Positions 43,825 through 52,350 are shown, numbered from the stretch's first letter. The stretch is DNA of 64,000 nucleotides from Lacrimispora sphenoides (GCF_900105215.1 NZ_FOIP01000002.1:620001-684000), one strand, 5' to 3'. Notes: generated from the sequence alone by a model not told the origin. Made by a program: numbers and translations.

Positions 43825-44164
43825 TAGAAAAAGAGAGTATCCTCAGGTCATTATATAGCTGTTTTTGTGTTTTTGTAGTACCCTTTTTGCGCGTTTATCT
43901 GCCTGTCACACTTCTCCATTTTACATGCCACAATCTTCTCTGTCTAACTCCTGCTGGGAGGTGACGGGCATTTTTGTTTGAGCAGCAGCTCAATGCTGAT
44001 GGCCGTTTTATTTATCATGGGATTTATATATCCCGTAATTGGATAATACATATAAATTCAAATCAAGAACAAAAAACACAATTTGAGTACAAAAAAACAC
44101 AATTTGGGAACAATATAATTCCAGTAAAATCTATTTTTTAATATTCTTATCTAGAAAAAATCAA
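43825..44164. other. Intergenic region with a 20-bp-spaced direct repeat
   Basis: No gene supported. Two near-identical 17-18-base copies of ACAAAAAACACAATTTG at 44069-44085 and 44089-44106 lie 20-21 bases apart, about two helical turns, just before the LytTR remnant. A short palindrome GGGAT-6-ATCCC is at about 44019-44034. Confidence 0.5.
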
Positions 44165-44457
44165 AATGGCGAAGTGTTATCCATCAGGGCCGAATTGTAA
44201 AACGGGTTGTGACCGTTTATTACGACAATGACCGGTTTCATTTTTATTCAACAATAGGAAAAATTGAATTAAGGTTAAAGGATCATGGTTTTGTAAGAGT
44301 CCATAAGTCTTATGTGGCAGCAATCTCTCATATTAGGAATTTTTCATTTAAAAAAATAACATTGGATACGGGGGAGGTGCTGCCAGTGGGGAGATACTAT
44401 TACGCAGATTTGAAACGGGAAATGGAGACATATGCGCAAGCGGGAACAGTGGTGTAG
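44165..44457 (+). pseudogene. C-terminal LytTR-domain remnant of a duplicated response regulator
   Basis: Encodes KRVVTVYYDNDRFHFYSTIG, KIELRLKDHGFVRVHKSYVA, and VLPVGRYYYADLKREMETYA, near-identical to the last ~95 residues of the intact regulator at 45151-45879. The receiver domain and a start are missing. Similarity continues past the stop (TAGTTTGGA, then GACTGCTGTTTATC and GAAATAACCAA) to about 44625, matching the region after the intact gene, so a segment including 3' flank was duplicated. Confidence 0.8.
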
Positions 44458-45150
44458 TTTGGAACAAAAAGACTGCTGTTTATCAATTATTTATTACAGA
44501 TTAAAAAAAAAGAAGTAAAGTAATGCTGAAAAAATGTTTATTGAAATATGAGAAATAACCAAGATCTACATACAGATAAAATGTTTATAACTATCAGGTT
44601 ATTTAAAAAGACAGGATAGCTTATAACTTAAAGACTCAGATGGCTGATGATATTTGAATTTCTGCTGATCCTTACAATTTTAAATACCGGTAAAGATCGT
44701 CAAGTGGTTAGAAAAAACAAGCATAATTTAAGTTTCATCACGATATAGTGACCAAAAGTAGAGGATAAGGTATAAAAACCTTATCCAACTTTTTCATGCA
44801 ATTAATTATGATTTATCGCTTCTTGAAACTGATTTAGTACATGAGAACTCAAATTAAATACATGTGCTTCCAGGAAAACTGAGTTTTTTATATGCTTATC
44901 TGGATAAGTTTGATACTACGATTTGGGTGAGCTTATAGGTTACAAAGGATTGTGTGATTCGGAACATCTTAAGAGGGGACATATGTTCATGTTATCCTAC
45001 GAAATCTAGTCACTGCCCATATTGTAGAATAACTGTTGCCTATATTAGTGGGGATATAAACGAATAAAGGCAATTTCAGAACAATAGTTGCAGAAAAATT
45101 AAATGCAGGTGCTTATTAATTGGTGCTTGACTTAAAGAGGAGGATAAATC
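44458..45150. other. Intergenic region between the two LytTR copies
   Basis: 44458-44625 is the duplicated 3' flank. A perfect 9-base hairpin GGATAAGGT-6-ACCTTATCC at 44763-44786 followed by AACTTTTTC looks like a terminator. The remaining ~350 bases, up to the GTG of the regulator, show no ORF with a ribosome site and no identified promoter. Confidence 0.5.
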
Positions 45151-45879
45151 GTGATTATCGCAATTTGTGATGATAATGAAAAAGAACTGGAACAATGTAA
45201 AAAACAGTTGGAACTGTTAGCGTCAATTCATCAAGTTGATGTGGTGTTTTCCTTATATCACAAAGGTGAAGAACTGCTGTTCCGCTTACAAGGGGATCAC
45301 AAAAGTTACCCAGACATTATTTATCTAGATATGAGAATGAATGGGATTCAGGGGGATGAGGTCGCCAGAAAGCTGAGAAGTCAAGGGTGTATCAGTGAAA
45401 TTGTGTTTTTTACAGTTTCTAAAGATTTTTACACCACGGCATTTGATGTTAAAGCATTGCATTATGTTGTGAAAGGAGAAACAACGGTAGAAAAATTCGA
45501 AGATATTTTTATGCGAGCGGTAAAATCAGTACAAGAAAAGCAAACGGAATATATTATGTGTACAGGGGCTGGTGAATTCCGAAAGATTGAGATTAAAAAG
45601 ATTCATTACTTTGAAGTCACAAAACGGATAGTGACCGTTTATTACGGTAGTGACCAGTTTAGCTTCTATTCGACCATTGGAAAAATTGAATTAAGGTTAA
45701 AGGATTATGGTTTTGTCAGAATCCATAAGTCTTACGTGGTAGCAAAATCTCATATCGGAACTATTTCTTTTAAAGAAATAGTATTAGATACGGGAGAGAG
45801 GCTGCCGGTAGGGAGATACTATTACGCAGAGTTAAAACGGGAAATGGAAGAATACGCTGAAACGAGAAACGTAGTGTAG
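45151..45879 (+). CDS. Orphan LytTR-family response regulator (AgrA/ComE type)
   Basis: 242 aa from GTG 45151 (GAGGAGG upstream). Receiver: acidic pocket IAICDDNEKE, phospho-acceptor Asp in IIYLDMRMNG (about residue 59), and Lys-like segment HYVVKGE. LytTR DNA-binding domain from about residue 140: IHYFEVTKRIVTVYYGSDQF, YGFVRIHKSYVVAKSH, LPVGRYYYAELKREM. No histidine kinase is adjacent. It lies upstream of a long set of co-oriented surface-protein genes, which it probably controls; LytTR regulators bind paired direct repeats. Confidence 0.9.
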   Translation: MIIAICDDNEKELEQCKKQLELLASIHQVDVVFSLYHKGEELLFRLQGDHKSYPDIIYLDMRMNGIQGDEVARKLRSQGCISEIVFFTVSKDFYTTAFDVKALHYVVKGETTVEKFEDIFMRAVKSVQEKQTEYIMCTGAGEFRKIEIKKIHYFEVTKRIVTVYYGSDQFSFYSTIGKIELRLKDYGFVRIHKSYVVAKSHIGTISFKEIVLDTGERLPVGRYYYAELKREMEEYAETRNVV

Positions 45880-46054
45880 TTTGGAGCGAATAGACTGCTG
45901 TTTATCCAAGAATCAACACAAGTTGGGAAAGATAGGTTAATGTAATGTTGAACGGAATTGTTAATCAAAATAAAGGAAATAACCAAAATACATATGCGGA
46001 TGAAATATTTACAATTATCTGGTTATTAAAAAGATAGGATGGGGGGGCAGGTAA

Positions 46055-46573
46055 TTGCAAGTAAGAGAAAAGCTTCTTATGTTGCTATGTACGCTGTTTT
46101 TAACTATCCTATGTTGTGGAGTCGGGTATGCTGATACGCATCCTGCCTGCACCGGTGGTCAGCAGCATGAATTTGAAAGCCATATATTAAAACTGAACTC
46201 AGAAGATTCAGAAGGTCTAGTTGAAAATGTGTGTACCTTGTGCGGTTATACTTATATAGAACATCTGCCGGCGACCGGTCATCATTATGGAGACTGGAAA
46301 GTGATGGAAGAAAGACCGGAATCAGGGATAAGGATTGAGCGGAGAGAGTGTCAGGGCTGCCATCGTGGTGAGGTACGGACAGTCAGAATTGAGCTTACGT
46401 CTCCGGATTCTGATCCTGCTCAGGAAGATGAGCCTGGTATCAATCGGATGGATTTTGTATTATCCGCATCGATTGGAGGAGTCTGGGGGTGTACGATAGC
46501 AGCTCTTTGGTACAATAGTTTAGTTTTTAACTGGTACAAAAGAGAAAGTGCAAAAGCACTTAAGAGGAGGTGA
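46055..46573 (+). CDS. Secreted/membrane protein with a CxxC-GH motif and C-terminal anchor
   Basis: 172 aa. Starts at TTG 46055, which supplies the basic n-region (QVREK) before the hydrophobic core LLMLLCTLFLTILCCGVGYA; an ATG eight codons later would lose it. Extracellular part has CTLCGYTYIEHLPATGHHYG, DWKVMEE and CQGCHRGE, a cysteine-pair/GH module often seen as repeats in clostridial surface proteins, here once. A membrane segment (VLSASIGGVWGCTIAALWYN) and basic tail RESAKALKRR follow. First gene after the regulator. Function unknown. Confidence 0.75.
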   Translation: MQVREKLLMLLCTLFLTILCCGVGYADTHPACTGGQQHEFESHILKLNSEDSEGLVENVCTLCGYTYIEHLPATGHHYGDWKVMEERPESGIRIERRECQGCHRGEVRTVRIELTSPDSDPAQEDEPGINRMDFVLSASIGGVWGCTIAALWYNSLVFNWYKRESAKALKRR

Positions 46574-46579
46574 TGACTT

Positions 46580-46741
46580 ATTTCAGTAAGTAATATTATT
46601 GAACTGATTATTTTAGTATGCAGCATTCCGGTTGCTCTCTACATCATTATAGGCAGTAACCGAAAGGTCAAAGATCTGGATGGTTTAGGCGATGTTGTGA
46701 ACGAAGAAGTCAGTGAAGGTGTAGTAGTAGCACAATGTTGA
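46580..46741 (+). CDS. 53-aa single-pass membrane protein, apparent ATT start
   Basis: An ORF with one membrane helix (NIIELIILVCSIPVALYIII) and an acidic tail (KVKDLDGLGDVVNEEVSEGV) directly follows the previous gene. In this frame a TGA TGA pair is followed by CTT ATT; AGGAGG sits 9 bases before the ATT and there is no ATG, GTG or TTG before the helix. ATT starts are very rare, so an alternative is a frameshift or sequencing error. The hydrophobic profile and fit between genes favour a real protein. Confidence 0.5.
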   Translation: MSVSNIIELIILVCSIPVALYIIIGSNRKVKDLDGLGDVVNEEVSEGVVVAQC

Positions 46742-46764
46742 TCGTGTGAAACAGAGGTGAAGAT

Positions 46765-48387
46765 ATGGTTAAAAACCGGAAGAGAATTGAATGGCTTGCC
46801 AAGCTATATGCAAGTGCGGGTTTGATAGTAGCCTTGATCGCTGTTGTTTCGTCAGCCTCCTTCGCAGGGACGAGGCGCATTGAAAGTGTGTTTGGTGTAA
46901 AAGCAAAGGGAGTAAGAGCCAGCACACTGGCAACGCCTTCAAGAGCGACGAGTGTATTGGCGGCGCCGTTATCTACAGGGCTTCCGGGCCAACTGAGTTT
47001 GCAGGAACTACTGGAACAGGAAGCAGACAATGAGAATGCAATTATTCCTACATGGTTTCAGGTTTCATTGAATGGAGTTGCTATTGTTGACAGTAATAAT
47101 TGGAATATTACCTTAAAGAAAAATCAGAAAATCAAACCCAATACTGCTGTTAAACACCAATTAAAAGTGACGATATATCCACAAGCTTATGGATTGGGCG
47201 AAGGAGACAGCGTAACATGGAATCTTGGACGGATTGAAGGACTTTCCCTGGATAGTGAATTCTGGGAAGAGTTAGTTCTAACCGGCGGAGTCCATGTAGG
47301 AGATGTAATGCTTTGTTACACTGAGGACGGCAATGTCATTCTCTATACAGAGTTTAAAGAAGAAGTAAGCATGTATTCCAGTATTACAATTACATATTGG
47401 TATGATAGTGGTTTTGTTCCGGTAAGCGAACCGACCTGCATTATATTTGATTTACCGGGATATGAAGAACCGATTCCAGCGGTGCTTGTTCCTGAGGAAG
47501 AAACGACTGCGGAGGAAAGCAGTCCTCAGGAAACAACAGAGGAAGAAACAACAGCGGAGGAGAGCAGTCCGCAGGAGACAACAGAGGAAGAAACAACAGC
47601 GGAGGAGAGTAGTCCGCAGGAAACAACAGAGGAAGAAACAACTACAGAAGAGAGTAGTCCCCAGGAGACAACAGAGGAAGCAACAACAGCGGAGGAAAGT
47701 AGTCCGCAGGAGACAACAAAGGAAGAGACAACTGCAGAGGAAACAACGCCAGAGACACATAATCCGACAAAAGATTATGGCTCAGGAGGGAATTCTGGTT
47801 CAGATAGAGAAAAAACTACTTTAGCAAAAGAAACAACAAGTCCGGAAACGATTCCGGAAAGCTCAACAGAGATTGAGAAAGCGACAGATCCGCAGTCAGA
47901 AGGATCTCAGGCCCAGGAACAGCATTCACAAAATGAGCAATCAGCTGGAGATGCTGGGGGATCCGGTGAGGCAATGGATATCAATATTTCCTTTGGTGCA
48001 GAAGTAGCTGCCAGCCATGGAATGCAGTCCCGGGTACTTCCCAATGAGATACTTACATATAGAATGGTACTTCCCAATGACAGCGAGGAAGAGATTAAGG
48101 ATGTGCGTATCCGGGATTACCTTCCGGAGCATACCAGTTTTGTTTCCGTGGAAGACGATGGGATATATGGAGTTGTCGACGGACAGCAGTATATAACCTG
48201 GATGCTGGAGAGTATCCTTCCGGGTGAAGAAAAGGAATTAACTTTTCAGGTAAAGGTGTTTCTTTGTACACCGCCGGATTTTTCGGTCAGGAATCAGGTT
48301 TACTGGCAGGCAGATGACAGCAGATCCGTAAACAATCAGGAAAGGCCTGAGAATCAGGTGGACTTTCCAATGATCACCGTTGGATAG
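46765..48387 (+). CDS. Membrane-anchored surface protein with Thr/Glu repeats and DUF11-like domain
   Basis: 540 aa. Signal-anchor at residues 15-33 (AGLIVALIAVVSSASFAG), a TLATPSRATS motif near residue 54, a beta-rich domain 90-240 (TWFQVSLNGVAIVDSNNWNI), a 45-bp repeat region giving Glu/Thr/Ser/Pro-rich 15-mers (243-332), a long polar linker, then a DUF11-like domain from about 405 (FGAEVAASHGM, NEILTYRMVLPNDSEEEIKD, VRIRDYLPEHTSFVSV). No sortase motif at the C-terminus. The stalk-like repeats suggest the C-terminal domain is held away from the membrane. Ribosome site AGAGGTG. Confidence 0.75.
   Translation: MVKNRKRIEWLAKLYASAGLIVALIAVVSSASFAGTRRIESVFGVKAKGVRASTLATPSRATSVLAAPLSTGLPGQLSLQELLEQEADNENAIIPTWFQVSLNGVAIVDSNNWNITLKKNQKIKPNTAVKHQLKVTIYPQAYGLGEGDSVTWNLGRIEGLSLDSEFWEELVLTGGVHVGDVMLCYTEDGNVILYTEFKEEVSMYSSITITYWYDSGFVPVSEPTCIIFDLPGYEEPIPAVLVPEEETTAEESSPQETTEEETTAEESSPQETTEEETTAEESSPQETTEEETTTEESSPQETTEEATTAEESSPQETTKEETTAEETTPETHNPTKDYGSGGNSGSDREKTTLAKETTSPETIPESSTEIEKATDPQSEGSQAQEQHSQNEQSAGDAGGSGEAMDINISFGAEVAASHGMQSRVLPNEILTYRMVLPNDSEEEIKDVRIRDYLPEHTSFVSVEDDGIYGVVDGQQYITWMLESILPGEEKELTFQVKVFLCTPPDFSVRNQVYWQADDSRSVNNQERPENQVDFPMITVG
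47494..47760 (+). repeat. 45-bp coding tandem repeat
   Basis: Five full 45-bp units at 47494, 47539, 47584, 47629 and 47674 and one degenerate unit from 47719; each encodes EEETTAEESSPQETT or a close variant. Units differ mostly at silent or conservative positions. Confidence 0.9.
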
Positions 48388-48445
48388 AAAGGTTATTGTT
48401 CTTTTTATCATATAACTTTAATTATCAAAAAGGAGAGAATGAAAG

Positions 48446-49273
48446 ATGAAGAAGAGACTCATAACAACATTATTAGCAGGCGTAATGGCAACAAGCATGG
48501 TGATACCAGCAATGGCAGATCCAGGAGGAGCTGTTCCTGCATCAACCGGCACTGATGTATGGGCAGGTGTTATTATCGAAGATATGGATGCAAAAGTAAA
48601 AGTAGAAGTTCCGACACTGTTTGCATTCGTAGTAAAAGGTACGACTACAGTAAGTGATAACAGTCCTGTGACCAGCGCAAACGGAGATATTTATCTTCCA
48701 AATGTAAAGGTAGACGTAACCACTCCGTCAAATAACGGGCAAGGTGCAGTTTATAACCTGCAGACAGAAGGAAATCTTACTGTTGAAGGAAAGCTGCCAT
48801 TTACAAACTATTCTACCTTCAAGAATACTTCAGGAGAAAGAGAAGGTCTGGCTGTTAAGATCAATGGAAACATCAAGAATGAAGGGGATGACGCATCCAG
48901 AAAATACTGGACGCATACAACCAGCAGCAATACCGGATTGAATGATTTTAAGAAGTACAATATAAGCGTTGATGGTAACAATTTTGATACAGTGGCAAAC
49001 GGCGGACTCCAGATGGCTGGAACCGGTATTAATCTGGCAGCACCTAACACAGACCCATTAGGTGATTCAAGCTACTCTAACGTAGACAGTGATGATTATG
49101 CAATTGTTGGAGAGACTCACCATGCAAAGTTTGATGTACTTGTAGGTGGAAAAAAGGGCGAGTATAAGCAGGTAGAAGAGTCTGCAAAGATTGGTAACAT
49201 CGTATGGACGATCAGTGTAGAGATGCAGAATGATGTTGACACTGCACCTACCGAGGATTACCTTCAGCCTTAA
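48446..49273 (+). CDS. Secreted surface-structure protein A (unrecognised family)
   Basis: 275 aa with a clear type I signal peptide (MKKRLITTLLAGVMATSMVI, cut after PAMA). The mature part is Gly/Asn/Thr-rich and likely all beta: DVWAGVIIEDMDAKVKVEVP, LFAFVVKGT, GDIYLPNVKVDV, YNLQTEGNLT, KKGEYKQVEESAKIGNIVWT. It is paralogous to the next protein along its whole length. No anchor or sortase motif, so it would be released or assembled by partners. AAAGGAGAG site. I do not recognise the family; a repeated structural subunit is the simplest guess. Confidence 0.75.
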   Translation: MKKRLITTLLAGVMATSMVIPAMADPGGAVPASTGTDVWAGVIIEDMDAKVKVEVPTLFAFVVKGTTTVSDNSPVTSANGDIYLPNVKVDVTTPSNNGQGAVYNLQTEGNLTVEGKLPFTNYSTFKNTSGEREGLAVKINGNIKNEGDDASRKYWTHTTSSNTGLNDFKKYNISVDGNNFDTVANGGLQMAGTGINLAAPNTDPLGDSSYSNVDSDDYAIVGETHHAKFDVLVGGKKGEYKQVEESAKIGNIVWTISVEMQNDVDTAPTEDYLQP

Positions 49274-49324
49274 TTAAATTTGAGGACAGTTTATAAACGC
49301 CAGGATGATTAGTTATAATCCCCA

Positions 49325-49348
49325 GAGAATCTCCTTTCGGAGATTCTC
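49325..49348 (+). other. Intercistronic stem-loop between the paired secreted proteins
   Basis: Perfect 10-base stem GAGAATCTCC with a TTTC tetraloop and no T-run, in the 166-base gap between the two paralogs. Could stabilise the upstream mRNA or partly stop transcription, giving more of the first protein. Confidence 0.6.
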
Positions 49349-49439
49349 CGGAGATTTGTTGCAAATAAACAGCAGGGGGCAGGACAGTTTATTTGCAAGA
49401 GATTTCCGGAAACAGCCAGAATGGAAAAGAGGAAAATAA

Positions 49440-50294
49440 ATGAATCCTATGAAACGATGGAAAAAATATATAGTTAAACTTACCGCAGTTGGATTTGTAT
49501 GTACGGCCTGCCTGCGCTTTTCTGCGTTAGCAAGCGAAGGCCCGACGTCCAATGTGTGGTTGAGTGTAACTCAGATACCATCAGAAGCAAGGATATCGGT
49601 AACCGTACCTTTGGCATATGGATTTGTTGTGCGTGGAAGTGTTGACAGCAGTGATACATATCCGGTGTCAGTCGAGAATGGAAACTTACTTGTGCCGAAT
49701 GTAAAAGTACATGTCAGCGTACCTTCCGATTCCGGAGCAGGAATAACCGCTGAGTATGAATTGCAGACGTTTTCGGAACATACAATCCCAATCCTGAATT
49801 ACTCAACTGATGTAAGAGAAGAGCATCTGGAAGAAGAGAATCCACCTAGAGAGGGATTGCCGGTTGAGTTAAAGCCTTTTATTGCCGGCGATGACAGTGA
49901 TGAAGGTAAGACGCATTACTGGAAGGCGGTAGGATATGACCCTACATGGGATGGAGCATCGTCACAGACGAATTTTAAAGAGTATCAGATGCTGATGGAT
50001 CATGTTGCATTTTCTGATCCCGGCCAGGTGACAATAAGTTATGAAGACAGCAGTACGGAGCTTAAGGATGTATTTTGGTATGCAGATAAAATTGCTTTGA
50101 ACGCACCGGAAGATGTACTGACAAATGGATATACTGCGGCGGGAACGGCAAATGTACCTTCAGAAACATACGTCAATGTAGGCGTCAAAGTAGGCGGAAT
50201 GCAGAGCGAATATTCGCAGGTTGAAGAGTCGTTAAAAGTCGGAGCGATTTTTTGGCAGGTGATACCGGGTGAACTTCCGGAAGTAACGCCGTAA
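49440..50294 (+). CDS. Secreted surface-structure protein B, paralog of the preceding gene
   Basis: 284 aa. Signal peptide with a basic start (MNPMKRWKKYIVKLTAVGF) ending near SALAS. Shares with protein A, in order: a valine-rich strand (ISVTVPLAYGFVVRGS), NGNLLVPNVKVHVSVPS, YELQTF, a LNYST segment, REGLPVELK, NFKEYQM and EYSQVEESLKVGAIFWQVIP. Weak ribosome site (AGAGGA). The mature ends differ. It may be a minor or capping partner of protein A; this is inferred from paralogy and order. Confidence 0.72.
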   Translation: MNPMKRWKKYIVKLTAVGFVCTACLRFSALASEGPTSNVWLSVTQIPSEARISVTVPLAYGFVVRGSVDSSDTYPVSVENGNLLVPNVKVHVSVPSDSGAGITAEYELQTFSEHTIPILNYSTDVREEHLEEENPPREGLPVELKPFIAGDDSDEGKTHYWKAVGYDPTWDGASSQTNFKEYQMLMDHVAFSDPGQVTISYEDSSTELKDVFWYADKIALNAPEDVLTNGYTAAGTANVPSETYVNVGVKVGGMQSEYSQVEESLKVGAIFWQVIPGELPEVTP

Positions 50295-50332
50295 GTTATT
50301 TGTAAATAGAAAGAAAGTAAAGGACTGGAAAG

Positions 50333-50878
50333 ATGACAGTGCAAAAAGAAAAGAAAAAAAGTAAGTTATTATGGATCATTATTATTCTCCTGTTGCTTCT
50401 GATTGGAGTTGGATCAGGTATCTATTACCAGATGACCAGAGACAATAATTTAAGCCGTTTAACAAGAGATGCGCTGGCTTTGGGTGGTATGCTTCCGGGT
50501 AAGACAGACCAGGAAATCGTGGATATTTTAAGTACCAAGGTAGCAGAAGGTATGGTGGATATCGGAATCGCGGCCGGTCCGGTATTTGAAAATGGAGGAA
50601 AGAAAGGTCGGATTGCAATCGAAAATATAGCAGCAAACCATTATTCTTTCCAGGTAGATATCAGGCTGGATGACACTGGAGATATTATTTATCAGTCGGG
50701 ACTGATAGACCCAGGATTTTATATTGAATATATCGAGTTAAATAAAACGCTTCAGGCCGGGGATTATCAGGCGACAGCACACTTTACCACATACTCTTTG
50801 GATGAGACTGAGGATAAGATCTCGGAAGCAAATGTAAAAATTGTACTTCATGTGATGGATGGTCTTTTTTATAAATGA
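50333..50878 (+). CDS. Single-pass membrane protein, paralog of the next gene (C)
   Basis: 181 aa. Basic N-terminus (KEKKKSKLL), membrane helix WIIIILLLLLIGVGSGIYY (about 17-36), then an outside domain with GRIAIENIAANHYSFQVDIR, IIYQSGLIDPGFYIEYIELN and a beta-rich end. The last 100 residues match the next protein. Ends in an ATGA overlap with it, so the two are translated together. Family not recognised; it looks like an Ig-like fold on a membrane stalk and might hold or fold the secreted partners. Confidence 0.72.
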   Translation: MTVQKEKKKSKLLWIIIILLLLLIGVGSGIYYQMTRDNNLSRLTRDALALGGMLPGKTDQEIVDILSTKVAEGMVDIGIAAGPVFENGGKKGRIAIENIAANHYSFQVDIRLDDTGDIIYQSGLIDPGFYIEYIELNKTLQAGDYQATAHFTTYSLDETEDKISEANVKIVLHVMDGLFYK

Positions 50879-51420
50879 AATTAAATAACAACAAAATTCG
50901 CAGTTGCTTCATGTTCTTAGCGGTTATCTGCCTGCTGGCCGGATCATTTTTTGTAGGCATGGGCTTACAGAAAATGTTCAGTAATCAGCAGACCCGTAAA
51001 GAATATGCCAAATCAGAACTTGAATGGAAACAGGAGCTTGCTGAAGGTGAAGATGATGCAATTGTAAGAGATTTGAGAAACCAGGAACTGGTCAAAAATA
51101 TGAAATATGTTTCTTTGGAACGTCAGATTTATTTTGATCATTCTGATGAACCCGGAGAAGCCAGGATTGCAAACGACAGTAAGAATAATTTTAGCTGTAC
51201 ATTAAGGATTGTAAGGGATGCAACCGGAGAAGTAATTTATGAATCCGGTTTGATTGAGCCTGGATATTACATAGAAGAAATTCACTTGACCGGCGGTCTT
51301 AAACAAGGGTTTTATCCTTGCACTGCAGTTTGGAGTTTTTATACACAAGGTGAAGAATATGCAGGCGAGACAGCATGGAAAGTAGTCGTAATTATTAAAT
51401 CTGCGAATAAATCGTCATGA
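50875..51420 (+). CDS. Single-pass membrane protein, paralog of the previous gene (D)
   Basis: 181 aa. N-terminal membrane helix (FLAVICLLAGSFFVGMGL), a charged, helical spacer to about residue 75, then the shared domain: ARIANDSKNNFSCTLRIVRD, VIYESGLIEPGYYIEEIHL, and VWSFYTQGEEYAGETAW. Compared with its neighbour the hallmark is IY-x-SGLI-(D/E)-PG-(F/Y)-YIE. Role unknown; see the paired-protein note in the findings. Confidence 0.72.
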   Translation: MKLNNNKIRSCFMFLAVICLLAGSFFVGMGLQKMFSNQQTRKEYAKSELEWKQELAEGEDDAIVRDLRNQELVKNMKYVSLERQIYFDHSDEPGEARIANDSKNNFSCTLRIVRDATGEVIYESGLIEPGYYIEEIHLTGGLKQGFYPCTAVWSFYTQGEEYAGETAWKVVVIIKSANKSS

Positions 51421-51548
51421 GAAAACGGATAAGATTTGCAAGAAAGTACAGCAGTTCAGCCTGTATAAACCGAACGGCTGCAAGTTGATACGGCTGGAGC
51501 CGTGAACCTTACCCATAAATACATTGTAGTAGAACGGAGGTGGATATT

Positions 51549-52349
51549 ATGGGCAGAAAGAGATTCCTTTTATCATGGCTGATATGTAACCTGTTGTTTC
51601 TGTTTGTCTGTTTTCCTGTCTGGGCAGATGATAATAGTCTGGGAGGAGGAACAGTACCAAAAAGAAATGGGCGGACCGATATTGTTGCAGGTGTGGTTGT
51701 TGATTATATGGGGAAATTACGTTTTCAGGTCTTGGACAGAGACAATAATAATCCGATTGAAGGGGTGTCAGTGGAAATCTTTATTCCGAGTCTGAACCGT
51801 TATGTTTTGTTTGGTTTAACGGATAGTGCCGGTATTTATGAGTTGGATGTGGCATATAACATGGCCTCTTCTGTATCGGACAGTGACCAGTTTATTAAGA
51901 ACGATGAGAACTATACGTTTAATGGTACGTTAGTGTATCTAAACGATAATAATATTCAGTACCGGGTTTATAAAGCCGGATGGCTTCCTTACCCCTACAA
52001 CGGGAGCTATCTATTGAAGGGGGATAAGGTTCCTGAGACGATTACCATAAAATTGTATCAGAAGAAGAACGGCGAAGATGGTGATGGTGGTGATGACAAA
52101 GATACAGTACTTGATAAAACTGTTCCGGGGGGAAACCTTCCCGGAGGCCCACCTTTAGATAAGCTCCCTTCTGATATTCCGGATAATACGCCTCCATTGG
52201 GCTACGTGGGAGGAATTCCCAAAACCGGAGTGGAAGGAGCTCTTATTTATTGGGCATATGGCTTAATATTCTTTCTGCTTGCAGGGGGAGCAATCTGGAA
52301 ATTGTCAAAGTTGGATAATGAGAGCAAAAAAACGAAAAGGAGAGATTAG
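51549..52349 (+). CDS. Sortase-anchored surface protein ending in IPKTG
   Basis: 266 aa from ATG 51549 (CGGAGGTG upstream; a GTG three codons earlier overlaps the site). Signal peptide ends near PVWAD. A carboxypeptidase-regulatory/Cna-B-like domain (RFQVLDRDNNNPIEGVSVEI, then LTDSAGIYEL) is followed by a Gly/Asp/Pro-rich stretch and a cell-wall sorting signal: GGIPKTGVEG, hydrophobic helix (IYWAYGLIFFLLAGGAIWKL), and tail KTKRRD. IPxTG is a variant of LPxTG, so covalent attachment by a sortase is likely; no sortase gene is in the window. Confidence 0.85.
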   Translation: MGRKRFLLSWLICNLLFLFVCFPVWADDNSLGGGTVPKRNGRTDIVAGVVVDYMGKLRFQVLDRDNNNPIEGVSVEIFIPSLNRYVLFGLTDSAGIYELDVAYNMASSVSDSDQFIKNDENYTFNGTLVYLNDNNIQYRVYKAGWLPYPYNGSYLLKGDKVPETITIKLYQKKNGEDGDGGDDKDTVLDKTVPGGNLPGGPPLDKLPSDIPDNTPPLGYVGGIPKTGVEGALIYWAYGLIFFLLAGGAIWKLSKLDNESKKTKRRD

Positions 52350-52350
52350 A

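Noticed and set aside
44209..44457. LytTR-only protein as an intact small gene
   Set aside because: GTG has no ribosome site and the frame begins mid-domain; treated as a remnant.
47452..47760. Cys/Leu-rich minus-strand frame over the same repeats
   Set aside because: Complement of the repeat array; no start signal and no protein-like pattern.
47447..47824. Arg/Lys/Gln-rich frame of 125 codons in the 45-bp repeats
   Set aside because: Pure shadow of the repeat in another frame; no ribosome site and absurd composition.
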